A stretch of DNA of 64,000 nucleotides, taken from Deefgea rivuli DSM 18356. Lineage in GTDB: Bacteria > Pseudomonadota > Gammaproteobacteria > Burkholderiales > Chitinibacteraceae. Location of the stretch: contig NZ_JHVM01000009.1 in the NCBI RefSeq assembly GCF_000620145.1, forward strand, positions 248,001 to 312,000. Reading direction: 5' to 3'. The translations under genes and the position numbers were made by a program. Positions within the stretch are counted from its first letter, which is position 1, and every line of letters starts with the position of its first letter. Shown one piece after another: positions 9,100-17,633 of this stretch. The notes under the pieces are model-generated. The model was not told where the DNA came from, did not search any database, and saw nothing but the letters and a program-made list of their open reading frames with translations.

Positions 9100-9638
9100 A
9101 GATTGAGCTGTTGTGATTCATTGTGGTCAATGAATTACATCCTTCGCTCCGCTTAAATCGCTGTTTGCATACACAGATTCATAAAACTTCTATTCAGCTG
9201 CCCTTGCCACTAGCAATTCACGCCAAATTTCCAGGCCTGAGATTTCACGCCTCAGCAGATCTAACGAGTATTTAACGCACGACCCCAACTTCATTCAAAG
9301 CTTCATGCAGACTGATTGATGCCAGCGTTTGCTCAAAACAAGTCAATTCACTCCTCAGCACAACAAACTTGCACTTCAAACGTTCAACCGAATTTCCACT
9401 CAGTCATATACACCACATTTAACACCACTGAAATATTTAGACCTCACCAATCTCCAAAGCTGTCATGGGTTGAATATGTAGACCAGTTAAGAATCCGCCA
9501 TAAGTCATATAGACCTTCTAGAGGTTAAAATGACTTGAAAATAATAAAATTACGTGTATATTGATCTTTAGAAGGACTTATTGATCCCCAGGGGTTTATA
9601 TGGCTCTTTTAATGATCATTCAATCAAGGAGTGTTTGT
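9100..9638. other. Gene-poor stretch, probable decayed mobile DNA
   Basis: There is no convincing gene here. A 70-codon frame at 9316-9528 ends in a segment (LSWVEYVDQLRIRHKSYRP) vaguely like the N-terminal core-binding part of tyrosine recombinases, which may be another integrase scrap. The last 60 bases are AT-rich and probably hold the promoter of the downstream ATPase gene. Confidence 0.4.
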
Positions 9639-11333
9639 ATGACTAAGCCAATCTATTTTGCATCCTCACCACACCACATAAAGCGCTTGCCTGACTATCA
9701 AAAGTTAGCGCGTACGCATCGCTTAAGTTATGTCGCTCAAGCCCATTTGAACGATCCCAAGAACACACCGAATATCATCCCAGGACCTTGTGCGCTCCCA
9801 GCAGTGACTGGATTGCGTGTGCTAAAAAGCTATTCTGATGGTGCCAATTATGATTTTGTCGATTTAGAAATGTTCCTAGATGGTCCAACTTCTGATGATG
9901 ACGAATATATCGGCGTAGAAATTGTTGACGAGCACAACTGCGATGCAGTCGCTAAACCAGAATGGGCTGAGAAGTTTAAATCGGAGCTTCAGCGTAGAGA
10001 GCTTTTCAATATGCGACAGCCAATGATTTTCCATTTGCCGACTTATTCGTCGCCAGAAATCGTTGATTTAGTGAAGTCAGTCTGCACTGAATTAGCGTTG
10101 CCGATTGCAGAAATTAAAGGCAATGCGGATGATGGTCATTTTGATCTGCTGCCGCTTAAACAACACGCAAGCTTAGTCACCTACTTGAGTGATCCTGATT
10201 TTGAATACTTGCAGAGCAGTTGGGCGCATCAACGGCAAGGCAATGTTTGGTTCTGGGTTAATCCATTTCCATTGGTATTTGAATCAAGCCAGGCGTTGAT
10301 TTCACTACCTTTCGCCGGCCAGCATACTCTACCGACTTTATTGGAAAACACGGTGGTACTTGCTGATCCCACTGTCGTGTTAAGGCAAATTAAGCAGTTG
10401 GCTGCCGCGAAGTCTGAAAGCCCAAAAGCGGAATACCTAAAGCAATTAATAAAACCTAAGCCATTGCGCATGGCTGCACAAGAGGATGTGGATGCAATCA
10501 GTGCTCTGATGGCAGCATACCCCCAATTTAAAACCTTATTTGGCAAGCTAAGAAGTAGGCTAGTCATGCAGTGCTTAAGCAGACACCCAATTCATCTGGG
10601 CAGTCAGCTCCTAATCGGGCCACCGGGGAATGGGAAGACGTGGCTGTGCACAAAAATTGCCAAGGCGCTGAATCTGCCGTTTTTAAATATTCAACTGGCT
10701 GGGAATGGCGATGTGATGATACTGCGGGGCTCACAACAGCAATGGACTGGCTCGGATGCGGGGCGCCCAGCAAAATTTATCGCCACATGTGAAATTGCAA
10801 ATCCAATCATTATGCTTGATGAGGTCGATAAAGCAGGCGGCAGTCAGCACGGACATTTAACGGATACAATTTTAATGTTGCTTGAGCCAGAAAATTCACG
10901 TTGTTTTATGGACAACTTCATTGAAGCGCCAATTGATATGCATCACATCAGTTTTATATTGACGGCCAACGAGAGTGACTTTTTAAGTGCGCCACTAAAA
11001 AGCCGTCTTGAAGTAAATTCAATCAAGGCACCAAGTCAGCAAGAAATGCGAGATTTAGCGCAAATTTTTTATCAGCAAGAGCTGGAAGAAAGAAAAATTA
11101 GCCAGTATTTTGTACCGGAAATCGGTGCAACTGAACTGAAGGTGATTGTCTTTCAAAGTGACAGTGTCAGGGAATTACGGCGCCAAATCGTACTCGCTAT
11201 CGAGAACGGATTAAATAATGTCACTGATGTTTCTGCCGTTGAAACGCAGCAATATCTTTTGAAACCGATACCGTCTTCCGAGCCACCGAAAAACAACCCA
11301 TACCCTGGAATCGGTTTTTTAACCAAGCATTAA
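9639..11333 (+). CDS. Lon-like AAA+ ATPase without a recognisable protease domain
   Basis: A 564-residue protein starting at ATG 9639, chosen for its strong ribosome-binding site (CAAGGAGTGTTTGT); an earlier in-frame codon at 9600 lacks one. The N-terminal half (about 1-290) is not recognised. The C-terminal half is an AAA+ module most like the Lon/MoxR type. Walker A is GPPGNGKTW near residue 327, Walker B is IIMLDEVDKAGG near 390, a sensor-1-like segment is FILTANESDF, and a lid follows. The Lon Ser-Lys protease domain is absent because the protein ends soon after the lid. It sits alone in the island, on the opposite strand from the mobilization genes. It could be a chaperone-type ATPase or part of a lost defence or conjugation system. 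Confidence 0.75.
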   Translation: MTKPIYFASSPHHIKRLPDYQKLARTHRLSYVAQAHLNDPKNTPNIIPGPCALPAVTGLRVLKSYSDGANYDFVDLEMFLDGPTSDDDEYIGVEIVDEHNCDAVAKPEWAEKFKSELQRRELFNMRQPMIFHLPTYSSPEIVDLVKSVCTELALPIAEIKGNADDGHFDLLPLKQHASLVTYLSDPDFEYLQSSWAHQRQGNVWFWVNPFPLVFESSQALISLPFAGQHTLPTLLENTVVLADPTVVLRQIKQLAAAKSESPKAEYLKQLIKPKPLRMAAQEDVDAISALMAAYPQFKTLFGKLRSRLVMQCLSRHPIHLGSQLLIGPPGNGKTWLCTKIAKALNLPFLNIQLAGNGDVMILRGSQQQWTGSDAGRPAKFIATCEIANPIIMLDEVDKAGGSQHGHLTDTILMLLEPENSRCFMDNFIEAPIDMHHISFILTANESDFLSAPLKSRLEVNSIKAPSQQEMRDLAQIFYQQELEERKISQYFVPEIGATELKVIVFQSDSVRELRRQIVLAIENGLNNVTDVSAVETQQYLLKPIPSSEPPKNNPYPGIGFLTKH

Positions 11334-11355
11334 AATTATGTTAAACAGAAAAAAT

Positions 11356-11383
11356 AAACGGCAGCCTTCGCTGCCGTTTTGTT
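11356..11383 (+). terminator. Rho-independent terminator after the AAA+ gene
   Basis: A 9-bp stem, AAACGGCAG with CTGCCGTTT, has loop CCTTCG and is followed by TTGTTTG. The remaining 200 bp up to the relaxase gene hold no gene I can support. Confidence 0.9.
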
Positions 11384-11586
11384 TGCGCCCGCTAAATTTT
11401 AACTGGACGTCACAGAGAACTACAAACAGTTGATTGCAGTAAAGAAATTGCTCAGAAATAAAGACTGAACTTGAACCTTTCGGTAAAGTCTCAGACTCCT
11501 TGCGCGAGTTCGAGGTACTAATTATTCTGATTTATTTAATAGCGCTTATTGCTACTTTGAGATTGAGGCGTACTTAGAAGCGCATG

Positions 11587-13617
11587 CTATTCATAGGGCA
11601 TATTGTAGAGTTGCTCGTTCTCACCACTGATAGATAGGCTCATTCCTTCTGGATGTGCATTCATCTCAACTCCAGAGTGGTTTTCATGCAGCAGAGCACT
11701 CCAATATACGTCTTTAACTTCCGTGATATCGAAGTTTACAAAAGATTTAATACATTTTTCGTGTAAATCATTTGTAGTAAATTTTTTCTTTTTCAGCGCA
11801 GTACTTGTCTTTTGTTTTGGTTCATTATTGCAAACCAAGCTAAAATTTATAACCATTTCATCTATTTCAGCCCGGGTATAGCCATGGTTCTTTGCGACCT
11901 CCATAAATGCGTCAGCAATCAACTCTCTAGATAATTGGTTACCAAATTTTTGGTGTCCAATATAATAAAAAAGGAAGAGTTCCCTAGTAAAATGAACATT
12001 CCAACTGGTGTATTTTGGCCGGATTTCATTTAATAAGGTCTTGATATCTGCTCGATCTACGCCATTCTTTTTGCAGACATCCTCCTCAATCCTTCTATTG
12101 ATTTTCTCCACAAAATCAGCATCGTGTTGGTATGATCGTTTCTTCGTGATCACAATTTCTACTTGATCTTTCGTATAAATCGGCAAACCGACTTCTTGTT
12201 GATAATTGTTATCAATGCTGATTTTATCCTTAATTATGCCAAAGATAGCTTTTTTTGCCAAATAACTAGCATTTTTAAATTCAAGAAGAACTGGTTTTAT
12301 ACCAATCGCCACATAAAAGTCATCAAGATATTGAGTGACGAATATCTGAAAAGGTAGCTCATCCAACTTTGCAAGCGCATCACTATTAATTTTGAAACAT
12401 AGCCACGTTGAAATGTCGAAGCCCAAGTAAAAATCAATGGGTTTTTTAGAGAGCCTCACTTTCCTTAAAAAATTCATCAGAAAGTCTGCACTCAACTCGC
12501 TACTGGCGAATTGGAATAAATCTGGGTTTTTACCGCATCGAAAAATCAGAGAAATCTCTTTTCTCCTTTTAAATAGCTCACAAATTTTTGAGCTAAAGCC
12601 TAGATCTTTTTGTATTACTCTAGATTGCTCGGCAGTGCTACAGGATTCCCGTCGCACAATTGAATTTTTAATTCGATTAATGAGCGCATGCGCATGCAAA
12701 AAACTACCGGCACAAGCTCCTCTGTCGCGAATATTTGTGCATGCAAGCAATTGTGGTGACAAATTATTGTTTTTTCGCTCCCCAAAGTATTCATCGTGAA
12801 ACTCTGAGTGTTTGTTGGGTTTGAATCCATGATTTAACTCCTTGTAATTGCCAAAATATTTTTTAAGTTCTTGATAAGAAAATTGAGCTGGAATTTCTTT
12901 TTCATAAAAGACTGCTCCATTAAAAATTAGGATTAATTCATCGTTGCCGTTAGTTTTTTTGTCGATAGAAATCCTTGGTCCAATTTGCAATAAATACGTT
13001 TTAAATTCTTCCCAGTTTGTTGAATTTTCAAACGCAGAGAACAGCATTCTATTAATGGATTCAGTCGTTTTGCTTAGAATGCTAGATTTTTTATCCACTG
13101 AAACCTCGTCCATCGATATAAATGTCCTGCTGTTATTTTCTTGCCGCCATCCTTCAATTGCCGCAATTCTATCCACCACTCGGCGTATCGCTTTTATAAT
13201 AAAACCATTTTCAATTTGAATGATTTTTTTCGAAATTGGATCAATTCTAGAAAGCGCAATATGAAGATGAAGATTTTCGGTATCCTGATGCAATTTGTAA
13301 AATGCTAGATGCTCACCGACTCCAATTGATTGTAAAATCTTCTGGACGATGTTCCTGACCATTAAATAGGATGGATATTCGCTAGAACAAAAACTGACCA
13401 TTAAATGTATTAACGGTTTTGCGTTACTTCTCGCATTTTTTAAGTCGAAACAGAATTTCGCAATTTCATCGATAAGGCTGCTAGTCAAGCCATTCAGCAT
13501 TTTCAAGCTGTACAAATCAGGCGATGTGTTGATATTTTTCAGGTCGTTGATGTACTCAATTAGCAATCTTGGCTCTTCGGCCCATTCTTTTTTAATCTTG
13601 ATTATCTTAAAGTTCAT
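11587..13617 (-). CDS. Relaxase / mobilization nuclease (MobA/VirD2-like)
   Basis: A 676-residue protein with an N-terminal relaxase domain. The metal-binding histidine motif is seen at residues 110-120 as H-QDTENLHLHI, followed by ALSRIDP, which matches the H-x-DT-x-N-x-H-x-H motif of mobilization relaxases. Upstream, a beta strand with PLIHLMVSF is also typical. The role would be nicking the transfer origin and piloting the strand during conjugative mobilization. The large C-terminal part is AT-rich and unrecognised. It is 18 bp downstream of a small ribbon-helix-helix gene and behind an AlpA gene, so the three probably form one mobilization operon. The reading frame is intact, unlike other island genes. 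No coupling protein or type IV secretion genes are nearby. Confidence 0.8.
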   Translation of the reverse strand: MNFKIIKIKKEWAEEPRLLIEYINDLKNINTSPDLYSLKMLNGLTSSLIDEIAKFCFDLKNARSNAKPLIHLMVSFCSSEYPSYLMVRNIVQKILQSIGVGEHLAFYKLHQDTENLHLHIALSRIDPISKKIIQIENGFIIKAIRRVVDRIAAIEGWRQENNSRTFISMDEVSVDKKSSILSKTTESINRMLFSAFENSTNWEEFKTYLLQIGPRISIDKKTNGNDELILIFNGAVFYEKEIPAQFSYQELKKYFGNYKELNHGFKPNKHSEFHDEYFGERKNNNLSPQLLACTNIRDRGACAGSFLHAHALINRIKNSIVRRESCSTAEQSRVIQKDLGFSSKICELFKRRKEISLIFRCGKNPDLFQFASSELSADFLMNFLRKVRLSKKPIDFYLGFDISTWLCFKINSDALAKLDELPFQIFVTQYLDDFYVAIGIKPVLLEFKNASYLAKKAIFGIIKDKISIDNNYQQEVGLPIYTKDQVEIVITKKRSYQHDADFVEKINRRIEEDVCKKNGVDRADIKTLLNEIRPKYTSWNVHFTRELFLFYYIGHQKFGNQLSRELIADAFMEVAKNHGYTRAEIDEMVINFSLVCNNEPKQKTSTALKKKKFTTNDLHEKCIKSFVNFDITEVKDVYWSALLHENHSGVEMNAHPEGMSLSISGENEQLYNMPYE

Positions 13618-13635
13618 TTCAACAACCTCGTAATA

Positions 13636-13845
13636 TCAGCCATTAGTCTGCAAATAATTCTCTTTGAATCTCCTGAGTTCATTTTCTACCGCAGAGTTTC
13701 TATTTTCAAGATGTAGAATGTATTCGCGAATATTAAAATATGACAACTTAATCAAATCAGTCGCTGTCTTACCGCAAGCCGCCGCATCTTCGAAAATCTC
13801 TTCGTGCTCAGTGTCTGTAACTCGAAATGTAATGCTTTTTGCCAT
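13636..13845 (-). CDS. Small MobC-like relaxosome accessory protein
   Basis: A 69-residue protein beginning MAKSITFRVTDTEHEEI, the pattern of a ribbon-helix-helix DNA-binding domain such as plasmid MobC or relaxosome accessory factors. The C-terminal half is predicted helical (HLENRNSAVENELRRF). Its position directly in front of the relaxase gene supports a role in oriT binding and relaxase recruitment. The family assignment rests on pattern and context only. Confidence 0.65.
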   Translation of the reverse strand: MAKSITFRVTDTEHEEIFEDAAACGKTATDLIKLSYFNIREYILHLENRNSAVENELRRFKENYLQTNG

Positions 13846-13877
13846 GATGTCTCCAATTCATTTGTCCAATGAGTTTA

Positions 13878-14090
13878 TTAGCAACTTTGTTCTTTACTTT
13901 TGTTTTCGATTTCAGAAATGTATTGTTCAATCTGAAAGTCAAAAAAACCAGAGGCTCGGCCGTTCGGTGTGATTTTCACGGGTTCTGGCAGTGCTTTAGA
14001 TTTCACGAGCCGATATAGTGTGGCTCGTGAAATGCCTAGTGTTTTTGCAGCGTCACTAATTCGGATAATTTTATGCATCTGTTGCCTCAC
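13878..14090 (-). CDS. AlpA-family excisionase-like regulator
   Basis: A 70-residue protein with a MerR/AlpA-type winged helix: IIRISDAAKTLGISRATLYRLVKSKALPEPVKI. ATG at codon 5 is an alternative start. AlpA-type proteins control integrase expression or excision of P4-like and other islands. Here it heads the mobilization operon, and the 15-bp direct repeats immediately upstream are candidate operators. Confidence 0.85.
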   Translation of the reverse strand: MRQQMHKIIRISDAAKTLGISRATLYRLVKSKALPEPVKITPNGRASGFFDFQIEQYISEIENKSKEQSC

Positions 14091-14131
14091 TTTTTTCTCA
14101 ATATCGGTTAGGTTACACTTTTAAAATTTTC

Positions 14132-14146
14132 ACTCAAGGGCTCGCG
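14132..14146. repeat. Direct repeat copy 1 (ACTCAAGGGCTCGCG)
   Basis: Exact 15-bp match to 14256-14270, embedded in a longer imperfect repeat upstream of the AlpA gene. Confidence 0.8.
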
Positions 14147-14255
14147 ATAGATTGCATTAAATTTTTTTGTTGCTCACATGATTCGAATAGTTTTAGGGCC
14201 AGGACATCTCGCATTGTCTGTCCAATAGCGCTAAGACTACACTCTTCGTGAATTG

Positions 14256-14270
14256 ACTCAAGGGCTCGCG
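14256..14270. repeat. Direct repeat copy 2 (ACTCAAGGGCTCGCG)
   Basis: Exact 15-bp match to 14132-14146, same orientation, 124 bp away. Confidence 0.8.
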
Positions 14271-14540
14271 TTAGAAATCAATAAAAATATTCGAAAACTC
14301 ATATTGTTTATATGTAAAAAAACCATTAATGAAATTAGGCCTGTAATTTCATTAACTTCATTCTTTTTTAAGGCTGTAAAACCAGATCTGACAGCGGTGA
14401 TATGTGCTGGCATTTACTTGATGAATCGCAGATTTTTTTCAGAAAGATAAATATTCTTATCCTTACATCGACCTTGGGGCAAGGTTGAGCCATGAAGAAA
14501 AAATGGCTTATTTGTCGGGATTGATCTGCAAGATGTTCAA

Positions 14541-15521
14541 TTGGCTGAGCGCCTTGCCAGCGCGCCACTCAGTAGTGCGCCTGAATTTTCCAAAATCATT
14601 CATCGCAGTGCTGACATGCAAGAGCAAATCGATCTCTTGCGCCGCGTTGCCGTGCACAATGTGCCGGTATTGATTTTGGGTGAAGCCGGCACGGGTAAAG
14701 AATTATTTGTTACTGCGATTCATGAAGCCAGTCGGCGCAATACTCAGCGATTGATTGCCGTGAACTGCGGCGCGTTTACCAGCGCAGACTCGGCGCGCTT
14801 AGGGCACTTCAGAGAGGCGGATGGCGGCACGCTATTTTTAGACGAGATTGGCGATTTGCCGCTTGATGCGCATGCTAGAATGCTGCGCGCCTTGCAAGAA
14901 GGCCAAATCATGCCGCTCGGCGAAACGAGTTCGGTTAAGGTGAATGTGCGCATCATCGCAGCCACGCATCGTGATTTAATGGTTGAAGTCGCCGCTGGGC
15001 GCTTCCGTGAAGACCTGTTTCATCGCCTTGCGGTGGGCATTATTCATTTACCGCGCGCTGCGCGAACGTGTGGAAGACATTGAATTACTTATCGAGCACA
15101 GCTTGGCGCGTATCAATAACGACAGCCGTGATTTACCCGAGTGGCAAAATACAATAATTTCTGTTGATGCAAAAAATATTCTGCTCAACCATGCGTGGCC
15201 AGTCAATATCCGCGAGTTGTACCACACACTTTTACGCGCAGCGATTTGGTCACGGCAAAGTGAAATCAGTGCGCCGATTTCAGCAGAAATCTATTGCAGA
15301 TGCCAGCCAATACCAATCAAGTGCTCAATCAGCCATTACACAAAGGCTTTGATTTACAAGCAGTTTTGGATCAGGTTGAACGCCATTATTTGCAGCGTGT
15401 AATGAAAAAAGCATCAGAAAAAAAGAAGCAAGCCGCCGAATATTTGAACATCACGAACTACCAAACACTGAGCAATCGCATGGTAAAACTCGGTATTTCC
15501 AGCGACGAACAAACCGACTAA
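14541..15521 (+). pseudogene. Sigma-54-dependent activator (PspF/NtrC-like AAA+), frameshifted
   Basis: Three consecutive frames together encode most of an enhancer-binding protein. The first frame has Walker A GEAGTGKELF, the region of the sigma-54-contacting loop in altered form (LIAVNCGAF), Walker B GGTLFLDEIGDLPLD and LFHRLAVGIIHLP. It ends at 15083 after a frameshift near 15050. The second frame continues with LRERVEDIELLIEHSLARI and HAWPVNIRELYHTLLRAA. A second shift near 15290 leads to the third frame, with a C-terminal DNA-binding helix region (QAAEYLNITNYQTLSNRM), ending at 15521. The GAFTGA loop appears as GAFTSA. The N-terminus is also unclear. Two shifts make it non-functional unless the assembly is wrong. 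It precedes a broken HsdR-like gene. Confidence 0.8.
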
Positions 15522-15583
15522 AGGTGGCTGGCACACTTCTGGCTATCTATTCACAAACCGAATAAATAGCGAGCTTGCCAGAT

Positions 15584-16330
15584 ATGTTGATGCAAGACCT
15601 GCAATCACTGAATTTTGAACCATTACGCGCTAGCTACCCAGAGCTAGCCAATATGGGCGGCTATGCCGAGCACTATATATACTGATCCAGAAAGTGAGCT
15701 CGTCAAGTTAAGAAATTTAGCTGAGCGCATGGTCGATAAACTGGTGCTCGATAAATTTCATTTACTGCGTCGGCTGGAAAATAGTGCCGCGCACGGTGAA
15801 ACCATTCGCCCAATGGATGCGCTGCGTGCTTTGCACGAAGCATGGCAATTGGCTCGCGGGGTTCATGTTTCACTCACTGGCGGCAAAGTAGAAGATTTCG
15901 GCAGCTACAAAGAACCACCAACCAAAGGCATCGACAGCAAAGCTGCGATCAAGCGCGAGAAAAAACGCCTCGCAGAAGAAAACTCGGCCAAAGAAATCCA
16001 AATCAAAGCGATGCTCGCCGAACTGGAAGCTTTGCGCGCCAGTGAAGCAGCTCAACGCGCTGTTATCGGCAAGGCAAATAGTCCTTTACCCAAGGAAAAA
16101 ATTGAGCCGTTTGCTCTGCAAATCCAAGCCAGCGTTCGGCAACTTCATTTCTTGGAAGACAAAACCCGTGAATACATGGTGGATCGTGACCTTGCTTTGG
16201 TTGGCTGGTCAGTGCCTACCGCAGCCAAGCTCAATCCAGCCGTTGGTCTAGAGGTGGAAGTTCAACATCAAGGTACCGAAACGGGCATCGGTTATCCCGA
16301 CTATGTTTTGTGGGATGACAACGGCAATAG
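15584..16330 (+). pseudogene. Type I restriction HsdR-like protein, N-terminal fragment
   Basis: From ATG 15584 (or 15590) the frame reads NMGGYAEHY and then hits TGA within a TATATATA run near 15670. The next frame continues with TDPESELVKLRNLAERMVDKL and runs to about 16330. The encoded fragment resembles the N-terminus of DUF4145/HsdR-type restriction subunits, ending in the nuclease motif region (GTETGIGYPDYVLWDDNG), where an Asp of the PD-(D/E)XK site would lie. It stops where an IS5-type transposase remnant begins. The helicase part is lost. No HsdM or HsdS is present. Confidence 0.75.
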
Positions 16331-16339
16331 TCGTCCCTC

Positions 16340-16630
16340 ATGCAAGCGATGAATGACGTGGCAAGTCGACTAAAATTGGCGTGTTGTGTCTCGACCAAAA
16401 TCAAAGATGGGTTAGCTGTTATGCCGAAGCGTTGTGTCGTTGAAAGTACGTTTGCATGGATAGGCAACTTTGGTCGCCTATCCAAGGATTACGAGATTTT
16501 AGCGGCTACAGCAGAAAATAATGTGCGGCTTGGCAAATTGTGTCGCGATAATTTAAAACAGCTGATCAGGTGGAAAGCGTATTTGATACCGAAAAAGCTT
16601 GCAGCATGCTTTCTGTTTCTAGGTAGGTAA
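16340..16630 (+). mobile_element. IS5-family transposase C-terminal remnant
   Basis: The frame encodes MPKRCVVESTFAWIGNFGRLSKDYE, shown here in part, and is characteristic of the DDE transposase C-terminus of IS5-group elements (normally PKRWVVERTFAW). The N-terminal two thirds are missing. The fragment is joined directly to the HsdR fragment, so insertion followed by deletion probably destroyed both. Confidence 0.8.
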
Positions 16631-16846
16631 TAAACGCAAGATGAGAGTTTGTCTTACGTTTTTTCGATTTTCAAAAAATAACGTTTTTATAAGTTAATTT
16701 TCGATTTATTAGTAATTTTCATGTAATTAAGCCATTAATTAGTCAAAATTAAAACGTAATAACAATCTGTTGTCCACTTGTGCCCTTGTTCTCGCTGTCG
16801 ACCGAACTCGCGCAAGAAGTTCGCTGCAATGGACTAGCTCAGCGTA
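16631..16846. other. Gene-free spacer after the IS5 remnant
   Basis: AT-rich at its left end, including an AGTAATTTTCATGTAATTA-type run. I see no gene or clear structure; it is probably decayed mobile DNA. Confidence 0.5.
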
Positions 16847-16966
16847 GAAAGTTGGCAAAGTGAATAGAAAGTTGGCAAAACGAATGGAAGGTTGGCAAAA
16901 CGAATGGAATGTTGGCAATGTGAATAGAAAGTTGGCAAAAGCAATCGACCTTGCCAACTTTCGCCC
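16847..16966. repeat. Five 20-bp tandem repeats plus one inverted copy
   Basis: Five direct units of exactly 20 bp start at 16847, 16867, 16887, 16907 and 16927. The common core is GAAAGTTGGCAAA followed by GTGAATA, ACGAATG or a variant. They are followed by an inverted copy of the core, TTGCCAACTTTC, at about 16951-16962. Because 20 is not a multiple of 3, the array is unlikely to be a protein repeat, although small frames cross it. The arrangement is iteron-like. Confidence 0.85.
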
Positions 16967-17025
16967 AGTCATTGTAATGAGTTGGGCAAAAGTTGCGGAA
17001 AATGATCACAGTTTGTCACTATTTT

Positions 17026-17160
17026 TGCGGGGGGCGATTGGCCATATTCCACCAGCAGAAGCTGAAGCAGACTATTAGCGTAATCAAATCGAGCAGGCCA
17101 TACTGGCCTGACTCAAGCCAAACAGCCGCCGCGAAAATCGGTTCGATTCAGTATTGGCTA
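17026..17160 (+). mobile_element. IS3-family transposase C-terminal remnant
   Basis: The frame reads GAIGHIPPAEAEADY, then a stop, then RNQIEQAIL, matching the usual C-terminal end of IS3-type OrfB transposases (GHIPPAEAE-x-YY). The following segment (LKPNS-RENR) matches the conserved tail just beyond it. Only the last roughly 40 codons survive, with stops inside. It marks the right edge of the decayed island. Confidence 0.7.
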
Positions 17161-17325
17161 ATCCCGTGAAAACAACGGCAAAACCAAAGCCAAGTTTTAC
17201 CCCAAAACCAACTTCGCTTCGGCAAATCTCCGCAATATTTCAATTGTATTTGCTCGTGCTTTGATTGGCTGTATTCAGAGATGCGTGACTTGATGCTTCA
17301 TTCTGAGAATTCGTGGGGACTGATG
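17161..17325. other. Spacer between IS remnant and mini-FecR gene
   Basis: No gene is visible. It separates mobile-element debris from the siderophore locus. If the FecR gene was once longer, the lost 3' part would have been here, but I find no FecR periplasmic-domain remnant in any frame. Confidence 0.5.
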
Positions 17326-17520
17326 TTAATTAGTTGGGATAAAACAGCTACCAAGCCAAATCGTCTTCGCTTCTTGATAGGCTTTTTGATGCTGAGTATC
17401 GCTGGCAAGCCAGGTTTTTAGCTCAATCATTTCAGCTTGACTGAGTGCTGATTCATTTTCACGCATCAACCAATCCATTGCAGTTTGCCAGCTAGAGTCT
17501 TCGGTTTTGCTATTAGACAC
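17326..17520 (-). CDS. Mini FecR-like anti-sigma regulator (DUF4880 domain only)
   Basis: A 64-residue protein. It starts at GTG 17520 with a good ribosome-binding site (AAAGGGGTTCAAA). The sequence WQTAMDWLMRENES and MIELKTWLASDTQHQKAYQ is the N-terminal cytoplasmic domain of FecR-type sigma regulators (DUF4880). There is no transmembrane helix and no periplasmic FecR domain. It lies 113 bp behind the ECF sigma gene and has its own copy of the sigma-type promoter element (17557-17580), which argues that it is functional rather than debris. Known N-terminal FecR fragments can bind and even activate their sigma factor; whether this one inhibits or activates cannot be read from sequence. Truncation at the island edge is the alternative explanation. 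Confidence 0.75.
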   Translation of the reverse strand: MSNSKTEDSSWQTAMDWLMRENESALSQAEMIELKTWLASDTQHQKAYQEAKTIWLGSCFIPTN

Positions 17521-17556
17521 TTTGAACCCCTTTAAAATGATGCCTTCACATAGATG

Positions 17557-17580
17557 ACGCCTGGTGAAAGTATTTGTTTA
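17557..17580 (-). promoter_or_regulatory. Iron-starvation sigma promoter element before mini-FecR
   Basis: On the minus strand it reads TAAAC-N16-CGT, 37 bp before the GTG start. It has the same spacing as six other copies in the locus. It differs from them in lacking the T just before CGT. Confidence 0.7.
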
Positions 17581-17633
17581 GGCTTATTTATCCAAAGTAT
17601 AGCAAAAGCGAACTAGTTTCACGCTCCAATTAA

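Larger units (their letters stand above)
14091..14540. other. Intergenic stretch with imperfect 40-bp direct repeats
   Basis: There is no supported gene. It contains two copies of ACTCAAGGGCTCGCG, at 14132-14146 and 14256-14270, each preceded at the same distance by TTACACT or CTACACT. The repeat unit is therefore about 40 bp, with a period of 124 bp. The stretch lies between the AlpA gene and a broken sigma-54 activator gene. It may hold oriT, an att site or AlpA operators. An AT-rich frame of 65 codons at 14253-14450 has no family-like features and I do not call it. Confidence 0.55.

Noticed and set aside
9316-9528. 70-codon frame with a vague integrase-like C-terminus
   Set aside because: The resemblance covers about 20 residues only and no continuation is found; kept as possible debris, not as a gene.
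16860-17078. Small frames across the 20-bp tandem array
   Set aside because: The unit length is not a multiple of three, so frames change meaning with each unit; best explained by DNA repeats plus IS3 debris.
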